Translations under genes and position numbers: made by a program | Assembly (NCBI GenBank): GCA_944382705.1 | Contig: CALWNE010000033.1 | Span: 6,713-70,712, forward strand | From: an uncultured Allofournierella sp. | GTDB lineage: Bacteria > Bacillota > Clostridia > Oscillospirales > Ruminococcaceae | Length of the DNA: 64,000 bases | Direction: 5' to 3' | Notes under the pieces: generated by a model | What the model was told of the DNA's origin: nothing | The model's input: only the letters and a program-made list of their open reading frames with translations | Database searches by the model: none | In this document: piece after piece, positions 31,263 to 40,133 of the stretch | Layout: every line of letters begins with the position of its first letter | How positions within the stretch are numbered: position 1 is the first letter of the stretch

Positions 31263-31571
31263 GGAGGGCAAAACCGCCTTTCTTTGTGAGAGTAAAAGCA
31301 ACGCCGCACAGTGGAGGTTCCTGACCTGCGCCGCAAATTTTTGTGAGATAAACCAAAAAGTGCAATCAGTTTTTGGTAAATTGGCTGGTTTTTAAGTGTG
31401 GTAAAACCATAGCACAAAAAATAAGGGGCAGACCATGGGGCTGGTTGCCCTAAATGATGCGGTGTTGCCGGAAGTAAAATCTTTTGCCATTATAGCAAAA
31501 AAAACAGCCCGGAGCAAGGCAGCCCACACAAGGTGGATGACTGCTTCGGGCTGGTTTGGTGTTTGCTGGCT
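31263..31571. other. 309-base intergenic stretch
   Basis: Contains the upstream region of the glycosyltransferase gene on the minus strand and, at its right end, the terminator of the DUF4358 lipoprotein gene. Nothing else recognised. Confidence 0.5.
31497..31555 (-). terminator. Terminator of the DUF4358 lipoprotein gene
   Basis: AGCCCG-AAGCA pairs with TGCTC-CGGGCT around a large loop, followed on the minus strand by T8. Confidence 0.65.
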
Positions 31572-32126
31572 TTACTGCTCCAGAGCCTGTTCCATGCTTT
31601 CCAGTACAGTGTTCTGGTCCTGGCACATAACCAGAACCACGGCGCCGTTTTTCAGGGTTTTAATCTGGGCGGCTTTGGCAATGGCGTACTGGTCTGCCAG
31701 GTAGTTTTGCTGGGCAGCCTGCTGGGCCTGCACAAAGCCCTCCAGGGCTGTTTTTACCGCTTCGGTGCGGCCCTCGCTGGGCAGGAACACGCCAACGCCA
31801 TAGGACTGCACATTCATGAGCGAAATACTGAAAGCGGCCTGGGTCACATCCTCCTGGCTCAGGCCCAGCATATCCAGGCTCAACTGGCCCTGGGTTTTAA
31901 TCTGGTCCCCAGTCAGTTCCCCGGCGGTGCTGCCGGTGGCGTTGATGGTGCCGTTTTCCAGGGTGAATACCGGGTAGGCATCGTTCATGTCCTCGGTGCG
32001 GCTGTCGGTAACGGCATCTACCAGCTGCTGAGTGGTATAGTTGGCAGCAGAAGTGCTGGAACCAGAGCAGGCGGTCAGGCCGAAGGCCAGCAGGCAGACG
32101 GCAAACAGTGCGGCAATTCGTTTCAT
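31572..32126 (-). CDS. DUF4358 lipoprotein
   Basis: 184 residues. A signal peptide ends in the lipobox LTAC, then a Ser/Thr linker and a globular domain with the DUF4358 pattern (TTQQLVDAV near its start, the YGVGVFLPSEG core, and a helix that ends near the C-terminus). It is anchored to the outer membrane face of the cell. The function is unknown. GGAGAG lies before the ATG. It is downstream of an Lrp-type regulator on the same strand, 102 bases apart. Confidence 0.75.
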   Translation of the reverse strand: MKRIAALFAVCLLAFGLTACSGSSTSAANYTTQQLVDAVTDSRTEDMNDAYPVFTLENGTINATGSTAGELTGDQIKTQGQLSLDMLGLSQEDVTQAAFSISLMNVQSYGVGVFLPSEGRTEAVKTALEGFVQAQQAAQQNYLADQYAIAKAAQIKTLKNGAVVLVMCQDQNTVLESMEQALEQ

Positions 32127-32228
32127 GGTAAACTCTCCTCCAAATACACAAACAGGCGGGGGTGTTTGGCTAGTGTGCCCCGGTATCTGCGGCGTATTCC
32201 GCCAAAGGGGCTTTGCATGGTATACGCA

Positions 32229-32687
32229 TCAGCAGGGGGATTCATTGCATTCCTGCGGCAATTCCTCAAAAAGGGGACTGCGCTCCACCGGGGTGGAAAG
32301 GATAATCTGGGTGCTGGTGGGCCCCATCTGCTGAAATTGGGTGATAAGCTGTTCCAGGTCCTGCATATTGTGGCAGCTCACCTTGGCAATAAAGCTGTGG
32401 CTGCCGGTAACATGAAAGCACTGGCACACCTGAGGGCATTGACGGGTCATTTCCAAAAAGGATTCCCGGTCGCAGGGAGCGATGGAAACGCTGATGAGGG
32501 CGCCGATGGCCCGCTCCGGCTGGCGGCAAACCACCGTGTACCCTGCAATGATGCCCTGCTGCTCCATACGGCGGATGCGGCTGGATACAGCAGGGCTGGT
32601 AAGCCGCACCAGCTGGGCAATTTCTTTAACGGGCATTCGTGCGTTCTGCTCCAGCAGGGCAAGAATCTGGCGGTCTAAAGCATCCAT
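32229..32687 (-). CDS. Lrp/AsnC-family transcriptional regulator
   Basis: 152 residues. An N-terminal winged helix (DALDRQILALLEQNARMPVKE...AVSSRIRRMEQQGII) and a C-terminal RAM ligand domain (AIGALISVSI...VTGSHSFIAKVSC). Relatives sense amino acids. AAAGGAGG precedes the ATG. It starts 27 bases after the hflX stop and is probably part of that transcript. Its target is not evident. Confidence 0.9.
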   Translation of the reverse strand: MDALDRQILALLEQNARMPVKEIAQLVRLTSPAVSSRIRRMEQQGIIAGYTVVCRQPERAIGALISVSIAPCDRESFLEMTRQCPQVCQCFHVTGSHSFIAKVSCHNMQDLEQLITQFQQMGPTSTQIILSTPVERSPLFEELPQECNESPC

Positions 32688-32714
32688 GCAGCAATCCTCC
32701 TTTGTTTGGTTCCA

Positions 32715-33977
32715 TCAGGTTTCCAGCAGATAGTCCAGATAGCGGTACAGATCGCTGGTTTTAACAAAGCCCTCCAGGTACACGCCGTTTTCCCGGTAGT
32801 CCTCCACCGTTACGCTGCCCCGGCTGCGCATGGGCTCGGCCAGAGCCAGTTTATCGTAGGGGAGCAGAATTTTTACAGCCCGCACCCGGTCCGAAAGGGC
32901 GGCATCCAGTGCGGCCAGCAGCTGGTCCAGTCCCTGGCGGGTTTTGGCGCTGGTGAGCAGGATGTCCGGCTCAAACACGGCTCCGGCGGCCTGGTCGCAC
33001 TTGTTGTACACGGTCAGCTGGGGGATTTCATCACAGCCCAGCTCGCTGAGTACCTGGTCGGTTACGGTCAGCTGTTCCTCCCGCAGCTCATCTGCTGCGT
33101 CGGCCACCTTTACAATTACATCAGAATAAGCGGCTTCTTCCAGGGTACTCTTAAAGGCTTCCACCAGCTTGTGGGGCAGGCGGCTCACAAAACCTACGGT
33201 GTCCACCATAATTACCTGCAAGCCGCTGGGCAGGGTGAGTTTGCGGGCGGTGGGGTCCAGGGTAGCAAACAGCATATTCGCCTCCAGCACCTCGGCACCG
33301 CAGAGGGCATTCAGCAGGCTGGATTTGCCCACATTGGTGTAGCCCACCAGGCTGATAACCGGGGTGCCGGCCTTCTGGCGGGCACGGCGGTTTTCGCTGC
33401 GGCGTTTTTCCAGCTCCACCAGCTTTTGTTCCAGTGCTTCAATGCGCCGGTGAATGTGACGGCGGTCGTATTCCAGCTTGCTTTCACCGGCACCTCGGCG
33501 GGCACCGCCGCCGCCGCCACCGCCGCCGCCCTGGCGGGACAGGCTTTCACCCAGACCCTGCAAACGGGGCAGCCGGTAGCGCAGCATGGCCAGCTCGGTT
33601 TGCACCTTGCCTTCGCCGGTTACGGCACGGCTGCGGAAAATTTCCAGAATCAGCATGGTGCGGTCCATTACCTCAATGCCCAAACAGTCAGAAAGATTGC
33701 GAATCTGGCTGCCGGTAAGCTCGCCGTCGTACACGGCAGTTTGGGCTTGCAGGTTGATGCAAAGCTCCCGGGCTTCCTCCAGCTTGCCTTCGCCCAGCAT
33801 GGTGCCAGCCTCCGGCGCAGAGCGTTTTTGCACCACCTGCGCAACGGCCTGCATACCGTTGGCTTCGCACAGAGCACTCAGTTCCTCCATGCTTCGGTCC
33901 ATATCGTATTGACCCAGGTCCAGCCCCAGCAGTACAACGGGGACGGGCTGCTGGTCTTGCAGCAAAAGTTCACTCAT
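32715..33977 (-). CDS. hflX: Ribosome-associated GTPase HflX
   Basis: 420 residues. It splits stalled or hibernating ribosomes in a GTP-dependent way. The N-terminal domain includes AGTMLGEGKLEE and ILEIFRSRA, then a nine-Gly run (150-158), a basic coiled coil (about 165-203) and the G domain with GYTNVGKSS (212-220), DTVGF (G3) and NKCD (G4). The length is normal. The start at 33977 follows TTGGAGG. The poly-Gly run is longer than usual in the family loop. A consensus promoter lies 160 bases upstream, leaving a leader. Confidence 0.93.
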   Translation of the reverse strand: MSELLLQDQQPVPVVLLGLDLGQYDMDRSMEELSALCEANGMQAVAQVVQKRSAPEAGTMLGEGKLEEARELCINLQAQTAVYDGELTGSQIRNLSDCLGIEVMDRTMLILEIFRSRAVTGEGKVQTELAMLRYRLPRLQGLGESLSRQGGGGGGGGGARRGAGESKLEYDRRHIHRRIEALEQKLVELEKRRSENRRARQKAGTPVISLVGYTNVGKSSLLNALCGAEVLEANMLFATLDPTARKLTLPSGLQVIMVDTVGFVSRLPHKLVEAFKSTLEEAAYSDVIVKVADAADELREEQLTVTDQVLSELGCDEIPQLTVYNKCDQAAGAVFEPDILLTSAKTRQGLDQLLAALDAALSDRVRAVKILLPYDKLALAEPMRSRGSVTVEDYRENGVYLEGFVKTSDLYRYLDYLLET

Positions 33978-34137
33978 GGTTTTATCCTCCAAAACAGGCA
34001 GGGCAGCATCCTTGCAGAGTGGCGCAAGGGGGGGCTGCCGGCTGCAAATAAACATCGTGGAACGCAGGGGCGCAAGGGTGGGGCGGGCGGCGGTGAACCG
34101 CCAGGGTTGGACAGCCTGCGCCCGGCTGCTAAGGTTT

Positions 34138-34166
34138 ATTATAGAGGGCGCAAAAGGCAGTGTCAA
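34138..34166 (-). promoter_or_regulatory. hflX promoter
   Basis: On the minus strand TTGACA (34161-34166), a 17-base spacer, TATAAT (34138-34143). A perfect consensus. Confidence 0.88.
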
Positions 34167-34265
34167 ATATCCCCATTCTAAAGGGCTAAAAGCCCCAAAA
34201 AGAGGGGCAAGAAACATAGGAATCGGTGCGTTGTGACGGATTTTAAAAGAAAGGGCGAAAGCCAG

Positions 34266-34294
34266 TCGACAAGAGCAAAGCCTCGTGCTATACT
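34266..34294 (+). promoter_or_regulatory. MATE transporter promoter
   Basis: TCGACA (34266-34271), a 17-base spacer and TATACT (34289-34294) with extended TG-C. Confidence 0.7.
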
Positions 34295-34346
34295 AGATTG
34301 AATTTTCGATTTTTTTTAAGGGCAAGCAAGAAACGAGGAATGTAGT

Positions 34347-35729
34347 ATGACCGTAAAGGAACCGGTGGCAAACCCCATCATCCATGGGGTGATTTGGAAG
34401 CAGCTGCTGCGCTTTTTCTTTCCTATTTTATTTGGGACATTTTTTCAGCAATTATACAACACGGTGGACGCCATTGTGGTGGGCCAGTTTGTGGGCAAGC
34501 AGGCTCTGGCAGCGGTGGGCGGCGGTACCAGCAACCTGGTGAGCATTGTGGTCAACCTGTTTGTGGGCATTGCAGCAGGCACCACCGTGGTGGTGGCCCA
34601 GAGCATGGGCTCCGGTGACCTGCAAAAGCTGCGGCGCACGGTGCACACCTCTGCCGCCATGGCGCTGGTGGGCGGCGCAGTGTTTACGGTGCTGGGCATT
34701 GCATTGGCCCGGCCAGCCCTTGTGGCCATGGATACGCCGCCGGATGTGCTGGACTATGCAGTGGAATTTCTGGTGGCCTACTGCCTGGGCATGATTCCCG
34801 CTTTCTTTTATAATGTGGGCGCAGGTATTCTGCGAGCCATGGGGGATACCAGGCGGCCGCTGTACTTTTTGATTGCTGCCTGTGGGGTGAACATTGTGCT
34901 GGACCTGCTGTTTGTAGCGGTGCTCCAGCTGGGAACCATGGGAGCGGGCCTTGCTACCATGCTGTCGGAATGGGTGAGTGCGTTTTTGGTGTTTTTATCC
35001 CTGAGCCGCAGCGAAGGCCCCGCCCGCCTGGAGCTGCGGGAGCTGCGGCTGGAATGGCGGGTTCTGGTGCCGGTTCTGATTGTGGGTCTGCCTGCGGGCC
35101 TGCAATCCAATATGTACTCTATCTCCAATGTGATTCTGCAAAGCTCCATCAACTCCTTTGGCACCGACACCGTGGCCGCCTGGACCAGTTTTACCAAGGT
35201 GGACAGCTTTTTTTGGATGATTATGAGCGCCTACGGTATTTCGGTTACTACCTTTGCAGGGCAGAATTTTGGTGCGGGGCTGTACCAGCGGGTACACAAG
35301 AGCGTGCAGGTTTGCCTGGGCATGAGTGCAGCCACGGCGGTGGGCATGAGTGCCCTGATGCTGGCTTGTTCCGGCCCGCTGCTGGGAATGTTCACAAGGG
35401 ATGAGCAGGTGCTTTCCATCGCAACCATGATGGCCCGGCACATGATTCCTTTTTATGTGACCTATGTGTGTGTGGAGGTCATGTCCGGCGCCATTCGCGG
35501 CTGCGGTCAGGCGGTGATTCCCATGGTGCTTACCGGCTGCGGGGTGTGCGGTCTGCGCATCTTGTGGGTATTCCTGGTGATTCCCTTCCACCGCAGCCTC
35601 TCCACCCTGCTGGCAAGCTATCCTTTAAGCTGGACCGTTACCAGTCTGTGTTTTGTGGCCTATTACCTGCTGGGGCACTGGATGCCCCGGCAAGGACGGC
35701 TGAAGCTGTGCCGAAAGCCCCAGGACTGA
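34347..35729 (+). CDS. MATE-family efflux transporter
   Basis: 460 residues with twelve predicted helices. It has the MATE start pattern (LLRFFFPILFGTFFQQLYNTVDAIVVGQFVG) and the matching second-half segment (GLPAGLQSNMYSISNVILQ). Such proteins exchange Na+ or H+ for cationic drugs or metabolites. ACGAGGAATG is a modest ribosome site. It is monocistronic, with a promoter and a terminator of its own. The substrate is not predictable. Confidence 0.92.
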   Translation: MTVKEPVANPIIHGVIWKQLLRFFFPILFGTFFQQLYNTVDAIVVGQFVGKQALAAVGGGTSNLVSIVVNLFVGIAAGTTVVVAQSMGSGDLQKLRRTVHTSAAMALVGGAVFTVLGIALARPALVAMDTPPDVLDYAVEFLVAYCLGMIPAFFYNVGAGILRAMGDTRRPLYFLIAACGVNIVLDLLFVAVLQLGTMGAGLATMLSEWVSAFLVFLSLSRSEGPARLELRELRLEWRVLVPVLIVGLPAGLQSNMYSISNVILQSSINSFGTDTVAAWTSFTKVDSFFWMIMSAYGISVTTFAGQNFGAGLYQRVHKSVQVCLGMSAATAVGMSALMLACSGPLLGMFTRDEQVLSIATMMARHMIPFYVTYVCVEVMSGAIRGCGQAVIPMVLTGCGVCGLRILWVFLVIPFHRSLSTLLASYPLSWTVTSLCFVAYYLLGHWMPRQGRLKLCRKPQD

Positions 35730-35752
35730 GCAGTAAATCAAGCCAAACAAAG

Positions 35753-35797
35753 AAAGCCGCCTGGCTTCCGGTAATTCGGGAGCCAGGCGGCTTTTGG
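35753..35797. terminator. Bidirectional terminator, MATE / metQ
   Basis: The 14-bp stem AAAGCCGCCTGGCT with its complement (35753-35766 with 35781-35794). It ends the MATE unit and the metNIQ operon. Confidence 0.75.
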
Positions 35798-35806
35798 TTT
35801 GCTTGC

Positions 35807-36637
35807 TTATTTGGAGAACACGCTCAAATCAGCGGTCTTGCCCGGGTAGATGCCCATGGGCTCGTAGTGGGGAATAGCAACGGTTACAATGTGGGTGCCC
35901 TGCTGTGCGTTGAAGTCGTCCAGATAGGGCTGATGCTGGAAGTAGTTTGCATCCAGGCTGCCATCTTCCACAGCGGTGTTGGGCATGACATAATCGTCAA
36001 ATTCCTTCACTTCCAGGGTTACATTGTACTGTGCCAGAATGGTGGCGGCGTAGTTCAGGATTTCTGCATGGGGGCTGGGGGAAGCACCTACCTTGAGGGT
36101 AACCGGCTCGGCAATGGTGGGGATTTCCAGCTCCTCTGCGCCCATGGGCATTACCACGCCGTCGTAGTTGGCGGCAATCCAATCCTGCACATCCTGGCTC
36201 ATGAGTACAGCGGCCAGAGCCTGTACGGCGGGGTCGTTTTCGTGGCCTTCCTTCACACACAGCACATTGCCGTAGGTCTGGGCGGCAACGCTCTGGGAAT
36301 CCTCGCTTACCAGAACGGTGTCATCAATGCCGGCACCGGCGGCGTAGTTGCCGTTGATGACGGCAAAGTCCAGGTCGGGCAGGCTGCTGGGCAGGGCGGC
36401 AGCTTCCATGGGAACAATGGTTACATGGTAGGGATTTTCGGCAATATCCCGTTCGGTGGCGTTCAGGCCAACGCCCTCTTTCAGGGTGATGATGCCCTGG
36501 TCCTGAAGCAGCAGCAGAGCACGGGCACCGTTGGTGGCATCCGCAGGAATACCAATTTTGTACCCATCGGAACCGCCGCAGGCAGCAAGGCTCAGAGCCA
36601 GGCAGCCGGCAGCCAGCAAAGCAAGTAATTTTTTCAT
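35807..36637 (-). CDS. metQ: Circularly permuted MetQ/NlpA-type substrate-binding lipoprotein
   Basis: 276 residues. The signal peptide ends in the lipobox SLAAC (Cys20). In known MetQ proteins the order is first lobe (KVG...PHAEI...DYVxPN...DANxFQHxPYL...PMG.Y) then second lobe (KIAIPNDPTN.GRALLLL...ENP...AAVIN.NYA...). Here the second-lobe sequence comes first (KIGIPADATNGARALLLL from residue 27, VINGNY near 94, to about 166) and the first-lobe sequence last (LKVGASPSPHAEI from 181, DDYVMPNTA, LDANYFQHQPYLDDF, YEPMGIY near 259). The native break falls in the inter-lobe linker. The start at 36637 follows AAAAGGAG. It is encoded after metN-metI under a Met T-box, so methionine is the likely ligand. 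Function is inferred. Confidence 0.85.
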   Translation of the reverse strand: MKKLLALLAAGCLALSLAACGGSDGYKIGIPADATNGARALLLLQDQGIITLKEGVGLNATERDIAENPYHVTIVPMEAAALPSSLPDLDFAVINGNYAAGAGIDDTVLVSEDSQSVAAQTYGNVLCVKEGHENDPAVQALAAVLMSQDVQDWIAANYDGVVMPMGAEELEIPTIAEPVTLKVGASPSPHAEILNYAATILAQYNVTLEVKEFDDYVMPNTAVEDGSLDANYFQHQPYLDDFNAQQGTHIVTVAIPHYEPMGIYPGKTADLSVFSK

Positions 36638-36808
36638 AGCGATAACTCCTTTTAGAGAAAGTCCGGCAATGGGCGGACTTTGGTTGTTGTAAAATGTAGC
36701 AAAGTCGGGCTCTTGCAAAGAGAGTCCGGTGCAAAACAAGCTGCACAAAGCCGAGAAAGCCGTACGCATCTTTCAGGCAGGCAGACTGTTTTGAAACAAA
36801 AGAAAAAA

Positions 36809-37477
36809 TCAGCGGTTGCGTTTATCCGCCTTGCGGGCCAGCAGGTTGCACAGGCTTTGAATCAGGCAGACCAGAACCACCACCAGCGCAACGGTGGCAT
36901 ACATAACATCGGTTTGATAACGCTGGTAACCAAACCGGAAGGCGATGTTGCCAAGGCCACCGGCACCCACAGCACCCGTTACGGCGGTGTAGCCAAAAAT
37001 GGTGATGATGGTAATGGAAAGACCACGCAGCAGGCTGGGCACACTTTCGGTAAGCAGCACACGGGTGATAATCTGCCAGTTGGTGGCGCCCATGCAGCGG
37101 GCAGCCTCCACCACGCCGGAGTCAATCTCCTCCAGGCTTTGCTCCACCATGCGAGCCACAAAGGGAGCGGCCGCAATGGAAAGGGGCACATTGGCAGCGG
37201 CGGCACCAATGGAGGTGCCCACAATCAGCCGGGTAATGGGCAGAACAAAGAAAATCAAAATCATAAAAGGAATGCTGCGGAACAGGTTTACAAACCAGCC
37301 GAACACAGCGTTAAAGCGGGGCGCCTCCATAATGCCGCCAGCCTTGGTGGTGGTAAGCAGCACGCCCATGGGCAGGCCAATGAGATAGGCCGCCAGGGTG
37401 GGGACGAAGGTCATGTAAAGGGTTTCCAGGGTGCCCTCCCAAAGAAGGGAACCGTATTGCGCAAAAAATTCCTGCAT
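36809..37477 (-). CDS. metI: Methionine ABC transporter permease MetI
   Basis: 222 residues with about five to six membrane helices. The ATPase-contacting EAA loop is seen as [19 protein letters not shown]. It also has [18 protein letters not shown], typical of MetI. The start at 37477 follows GAGAGGAG; an in-frame TTG at 37483 is closer to that site and less likely. It begins just after the metN stop. The 171 bases between its stop and metQ contain an AAAGTCCG/CGGACTTT hairpin (36658-36683) that could adjust the amount of metQ mRNA. Confidence 0.93.
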   Translation of the reverse strand: MQEFFAQYGSLLWEGTLETLYMTFVPTLAAYLIGLPMGVLLTTTKAGGIMEAPRFNAVFGWFVNLFRSIPFMILIFFVLPITRLIVGTSIGAAAANVPLSIAAAPFVARMVEQSLEEIDSGVVEAARCMGATNWQIITRVLLTESVPSLLRGLSITIITIFGYTAVTGAVGAGGLGNIAFRFGYQRYQTDVMYATVALVVVLVCLIQSLCNLLARKADKRNR

Positions 37478-37483
37478 AGTCAA

Positions 37484-38221
37484 TTACTCCTCTCGGCCCA
37501 GCAGCAGACGGGCGGTGGTGCTTGCGGGGGCTGCAAAGATGGAAGCGGTGTCACCCTGTTCCGCAAAGCGGCCGCTGTCAATTACCACCATCCGGTTGCA
37601 GATGGCTTTTACCACACCAATCTCGTGGGTGATGATGATGATGGTAACACCCAGCTTTTGGTTAATGTCTTTCAGCAGTTCCAGCACGCTTTTGGTGGTG
37701 AGAGGGTCCAGGGCACTGGTGGGCTCGTCGCACAGCAAAATCTTGGGGTCGGCTGCCAGGGCACGGGCCAAAGCCACCCGCTGTTTTTGGCCGCCGGAAA
37801 GCTGGCTGGGGTAGTGGTTGGCCCGGTCGGCCAGGCCTACAAGCTGCAGCAGCTGGGCCACCCGCTCCTTTACCTGGTCGGGGTTGCAGCGTTCCAGCTT
37901 TAAGGGGAAGGCCACATTCTCGGCCACGGTTTTTTGCATCAGCAGGTTGTAGCCCTGGAACACAACGCCCATCTGGCGGCGGGCCTGGAGCAGCTCTTTG
38001 CCTTTCAGGTGGGCCAGGTCTCTGCCATCCAGCAGAATCTGGCCGCTGGTGGGCTGCTCCAGCAGGCACAGGCAGCGCAGCAGGGTGCTTTTGCCGGCAC
38101 CGCTCATGCCCATAATGCCAAAAATATCGCCGGTTTCAATGGTGGTGGAAACATCATCCAGCGCAACCACCGGGCCGCTGGCGGTCTGGAATGTTTTGCT
38201 CAGATGCTTGATTTCAAACAT
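37484..38221 (-). CDS. metN: Methionine ABC transporter ATPase MetN, short form
   Basis: 245 residues. The Walker A is GMSGAGKST, the Q-loop is VVFQGYNLL, the signature is LSGGQKQR, and the Walker B is [13 protein letters not shown], with the H-loop THEIG. Typical MetN has about 340 residues with a C-terminal ACT-like (NIL) domain that binds methionine and inhibits transport. That domain is absent here and is not encoded in the following DNA. The start at 38221 follows GAAGGAG; an in-frame TTG at 38242 is rejected. It is the first gene of metN-metI-metQ, under a T-box leader. Confidence 0.93.
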   Translation of the reverse strand: MFEIKHLSKTFQTASGPVVALDDVSTTIETGDIFGIMGMSGAGKSTLLRCLCLLEQPTSGQILLDGRDLAHLKGKELLQARRQMGVVFQGYNLLMQKTVAENVAFPLKLERCNPDQVKERVAQLLQLVGLADRANHYPSQLSGGQKQRVALARALAADPKILLCDEPTSALDPLTTKSVLELLKDINQKLGVTIIIITHEIGVVKAICNRMVVIDSGRFAEQGDTASIFAAPASTTARLLLGREE

Positions 38222-38277
38222 ATGCGTCTTGCGCTCCTTCAATCAAAATCAAATGGACTGCAAGGGCAGGCAGAAAC

Positions 38278-38588
38278 GAAAAAAAGGCTGCCATCCTTGC
38301 AACAAAACAAGGACGACAGCCTTTGAAAGACTTCGTGGTACCACCTTGATTCACCGGCCCCTTGCGGGTCAAAAAACCGGCCTTACCGGCTGCGGCAGCA
38401 CAATGAACCTGCTTACAGCCTGACGCAGTAACGGGCGTTCCCGTCGTGGACTTAGGGCTCCTGCCCCTCGCACACGCAGCTCCGAGACCATGTTCAGCTT
38501 CCTGTTCCCTGCCCGTTTCCACCATCGGGGCTCTCTTGTAAGGGTCGATGCCGAAAGCCTACTCTTCTCTTCATCGCTTTTTGATAAT
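38278..38588 (-). promoter_or_regulatory. T-box leader (methionine-type) upstream of metN
   Basis: A tRNA-sensing leader. The T-box core AAGGTGGTACCACGAAG is on the minus strand at 38331-38347. The terminator downstream of it pairs AAAGGCTGTCGTCC with the matching GGATGGCAGCCTTT and T7 at 38278-38325. The stem I region has GAAC-ATG-G with a probable AUG specifier at 38489-38491, as expected for tRNA-Met. A stem with ACGGGAACGCCCGT lies between. Uncharged tRNA-Met would stabilise the antiterminator and turn on the operon. Confidence 0.88.
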
Positions 38589-38594
38589 GAAATT

Positions 38595-38623
38595 ATCATA
38601 CAGGAAGGGAAAGGGGTTGTCAA
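38595..38623 (-). promoter_or_regulatory. Promoter of the T-box-metNIQ transcript
   Basis: On the minus strand TTGACA (38618-38623), a 17-base spacer and TATGAT (38595-38600). Confidence 0.8.
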
Positions 38624-38771
38624 GTGATTTTTTTGAAAAATTGGAACATTGCTAAAGAAGAATGCCAAAAGTTTAGCCAAAGGCCTGGGGCAGCACCGCA
38701 TAATTTTAGATGGTGGAGCTATATGAGCTTCCCCGGAGCCTTTTGGCATAAAGTGTGCTGTTACCCCAGAT

Positions 38772-38803
38772 AAAAAGCCCCCTGCACACAAGGCAGGGGG
38801 CTG
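38772..38803 (-). terminator. Terminator of the surface-glycan minus-strand operon
   Basis: AGCCCCCTGC pairs with GCAGGGGGCT; T5 follows on the minus strand. It lies about 40 bases past the amidotransferase stop. Confidence 0.75.
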
Positions 38804-38843
38804 GTACAGCAGGCACTTTGCAAAAAATGCAAGGGTGCAGCGA

Positions 38844-39965
38844 TTAGTTGTTTTCTTCCCAGATGGGATGCTTGAGCACCCAGCGGCCGTACTCGTCCTT
38901 ACGGAACAGCTCGGTGTTGTAGAACTTGTCCAGAATGGCCCAGAACTCGCTCTCGGTATAGCCGCAGAATTCGCAGAAATCCCGTACACACAGGGGGTCC
39001 AGTGCGCCGTCCCGCTCTCGAATCATGGGGATGGCCTCCTCACGGGTGAGCATACCATACCGGATATAACGGGCGGTGTAGTCGGTGGCAGCGGCGTGGC
39101 CGAACTTGGGGTATTTCAGCCAGGAATGAACCAGGTAAGCCCGGCTATCAATCTGGTCGAAATTTTCCACATGATGGCGGCGGTCCCACTCGTGGGTCAA
39201 GTCGTGGAAGCCCCGGCTCTTGGCCAGCTGGTAGTTTTTAAAGCTGTTCCAGGGCAGGAAGTAGCTCATATAGAAGGGGTCCAGCTTAGCCAGCTCCTCG
39301 CTGGTGGGGGCCTTGGTGAGGGCCAGGTCGTTGGCGCTTACGCCGTAGCTGAGCAGTTCTTCTTCCGGGAAGCCCACTGCCACGCCGTTTTCAATCTGAT
39401 CCCGGGCAGAGTAGGTTTCCTCGTCGGCGTTGCCGCCGTACTCAAAGCTTACATTTTCGCCGTAGCACAGCAGCGGAGTGTTAAATTTCAGGGCCATGTG
39501 CAGAGGGAAGGTGTAAATTAGGCGGTCCACATACCAGGTGGGCTTGCCGTGCTTTTCAAAAAAGGCACGCATCAGGGTTTTTTGAGCCTTGATGTTGGGC
39601 TTGCAGCTGATGATGGTGCAGCCAAACTCCTCGCTGATGTTTTTCAGGTTGTGCTTGCCTGCTTCGGTCATGGGGAAGTTGTCCTCCACGCTGAACAGGA
39701 TGGGGTTCATCTTCATGACTTCTTTCAGAATGTACACCTGAAAGTGGCTGTCCTTACCGCCGGAAACAGCAACGGCACAGTCATAGCCGCCGGGGCCGTT
39801 GCAGCCCCGGTACTTATCGCACAGGGCTTCAAATTCCTTCCAGCGGGCATCCCAATCCACCTGGCTGCGCTGCTCGTAATGGCGGCAGGCGCTGCAAACG
39901 CCTTCTTCGTCAAAGATAATGCCGGGCCGAGTGCTGGGCATGGTACATTTTTTGCAATATTTCAT
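38844..39965 (-). CDS. N-acetyl-sugar amidotransferase (PseA/WbpG-like)
   Basis: 373 residues. An ATP pyrophosphatase (PP-loop) enzyme: VAVSGGKDSHFQVYIL carries the PP-loop. Two Cys pairs lie at the N-terminus (CKKC...CSAC). PseA/WbpG proteins turn an acetamido group of a nonulosonic acid or nucleotide sugar into an acetamidino group with ammonia from a glutaminase partner. Here it would plausibly modify the legionaminic acid made by the plus-strand operon. A HisH-like glutaminase partner is not seen in the window. The start at 39965 follows AGGGAGGG. Confidence 0.85.
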   Translation of the reverse strand: MKYCKKCTMPSTRPGIIFDEEGVCSACRHYEQRSQVDWDARWKEFEALCDKYRGCNGPGGYDCAVAVSGGKDSHFQVYILKEVMKMNPILFSVEDNFPMTEAGKHNLKNISEEFGCTIISCKPNIKAQKTLMRAFFEKHGKPTWYVDRLIYTFPLHMALKFNTPLLCYGENVSFEYGGNADEETYSARDQIENGVAVGFPEEELLSYGVSANDLALTKAPTSEELAKLDPFYMSYFLPWNSFKNYQLAKSRGFHDLTHEWDRRHHVENFDQIDSRAYLVHSWLKYPKFGHAAATDYTARYIRYGMLTREEAIPMIRERDGALDPLCVRDFCEFCGYTESEFWAILDKFYNTELFRKDEYGRWVLKHPIWEENN

Positions 39966-40099
39966 GATGTCTTTCCCTCCCTTTTGAAGTTCAACTTCAA
40001 TATTGGTCAATTATAGCATGGCTAAAAACCGATTGCAAATAAAATTGCCGCCCGGCTGGAGATTTTACATTTTGCCCATAAATCACCCCAAAAAACATA

Positions 40100-40127
40100 A
40101 AAACCGGGGAACCAAAGCTCCCCGGTC
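40100..40127 (-). terminator. Terminator-like hairpin between flippase and amidotransferase
   Basis: ACCGGGGA pairs with TCCCCGGT. On the minus strand TTTTTATG follows. Confidence 0.6.
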
Positions 40128-40133
40128 GGTTGG

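Larger units (their letters stand above)
33978..34346. other. 369-base divergent intergenic region, hflX / MATE
   Basis: Holds a minus-strand consensus promoter for hflX and a plus-strand promoter for the MATE gene, about 100 bases apart. The roughly 160-base hflX leader is GC-rich and has no recognised riboswitch. Confidence 0.6.
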
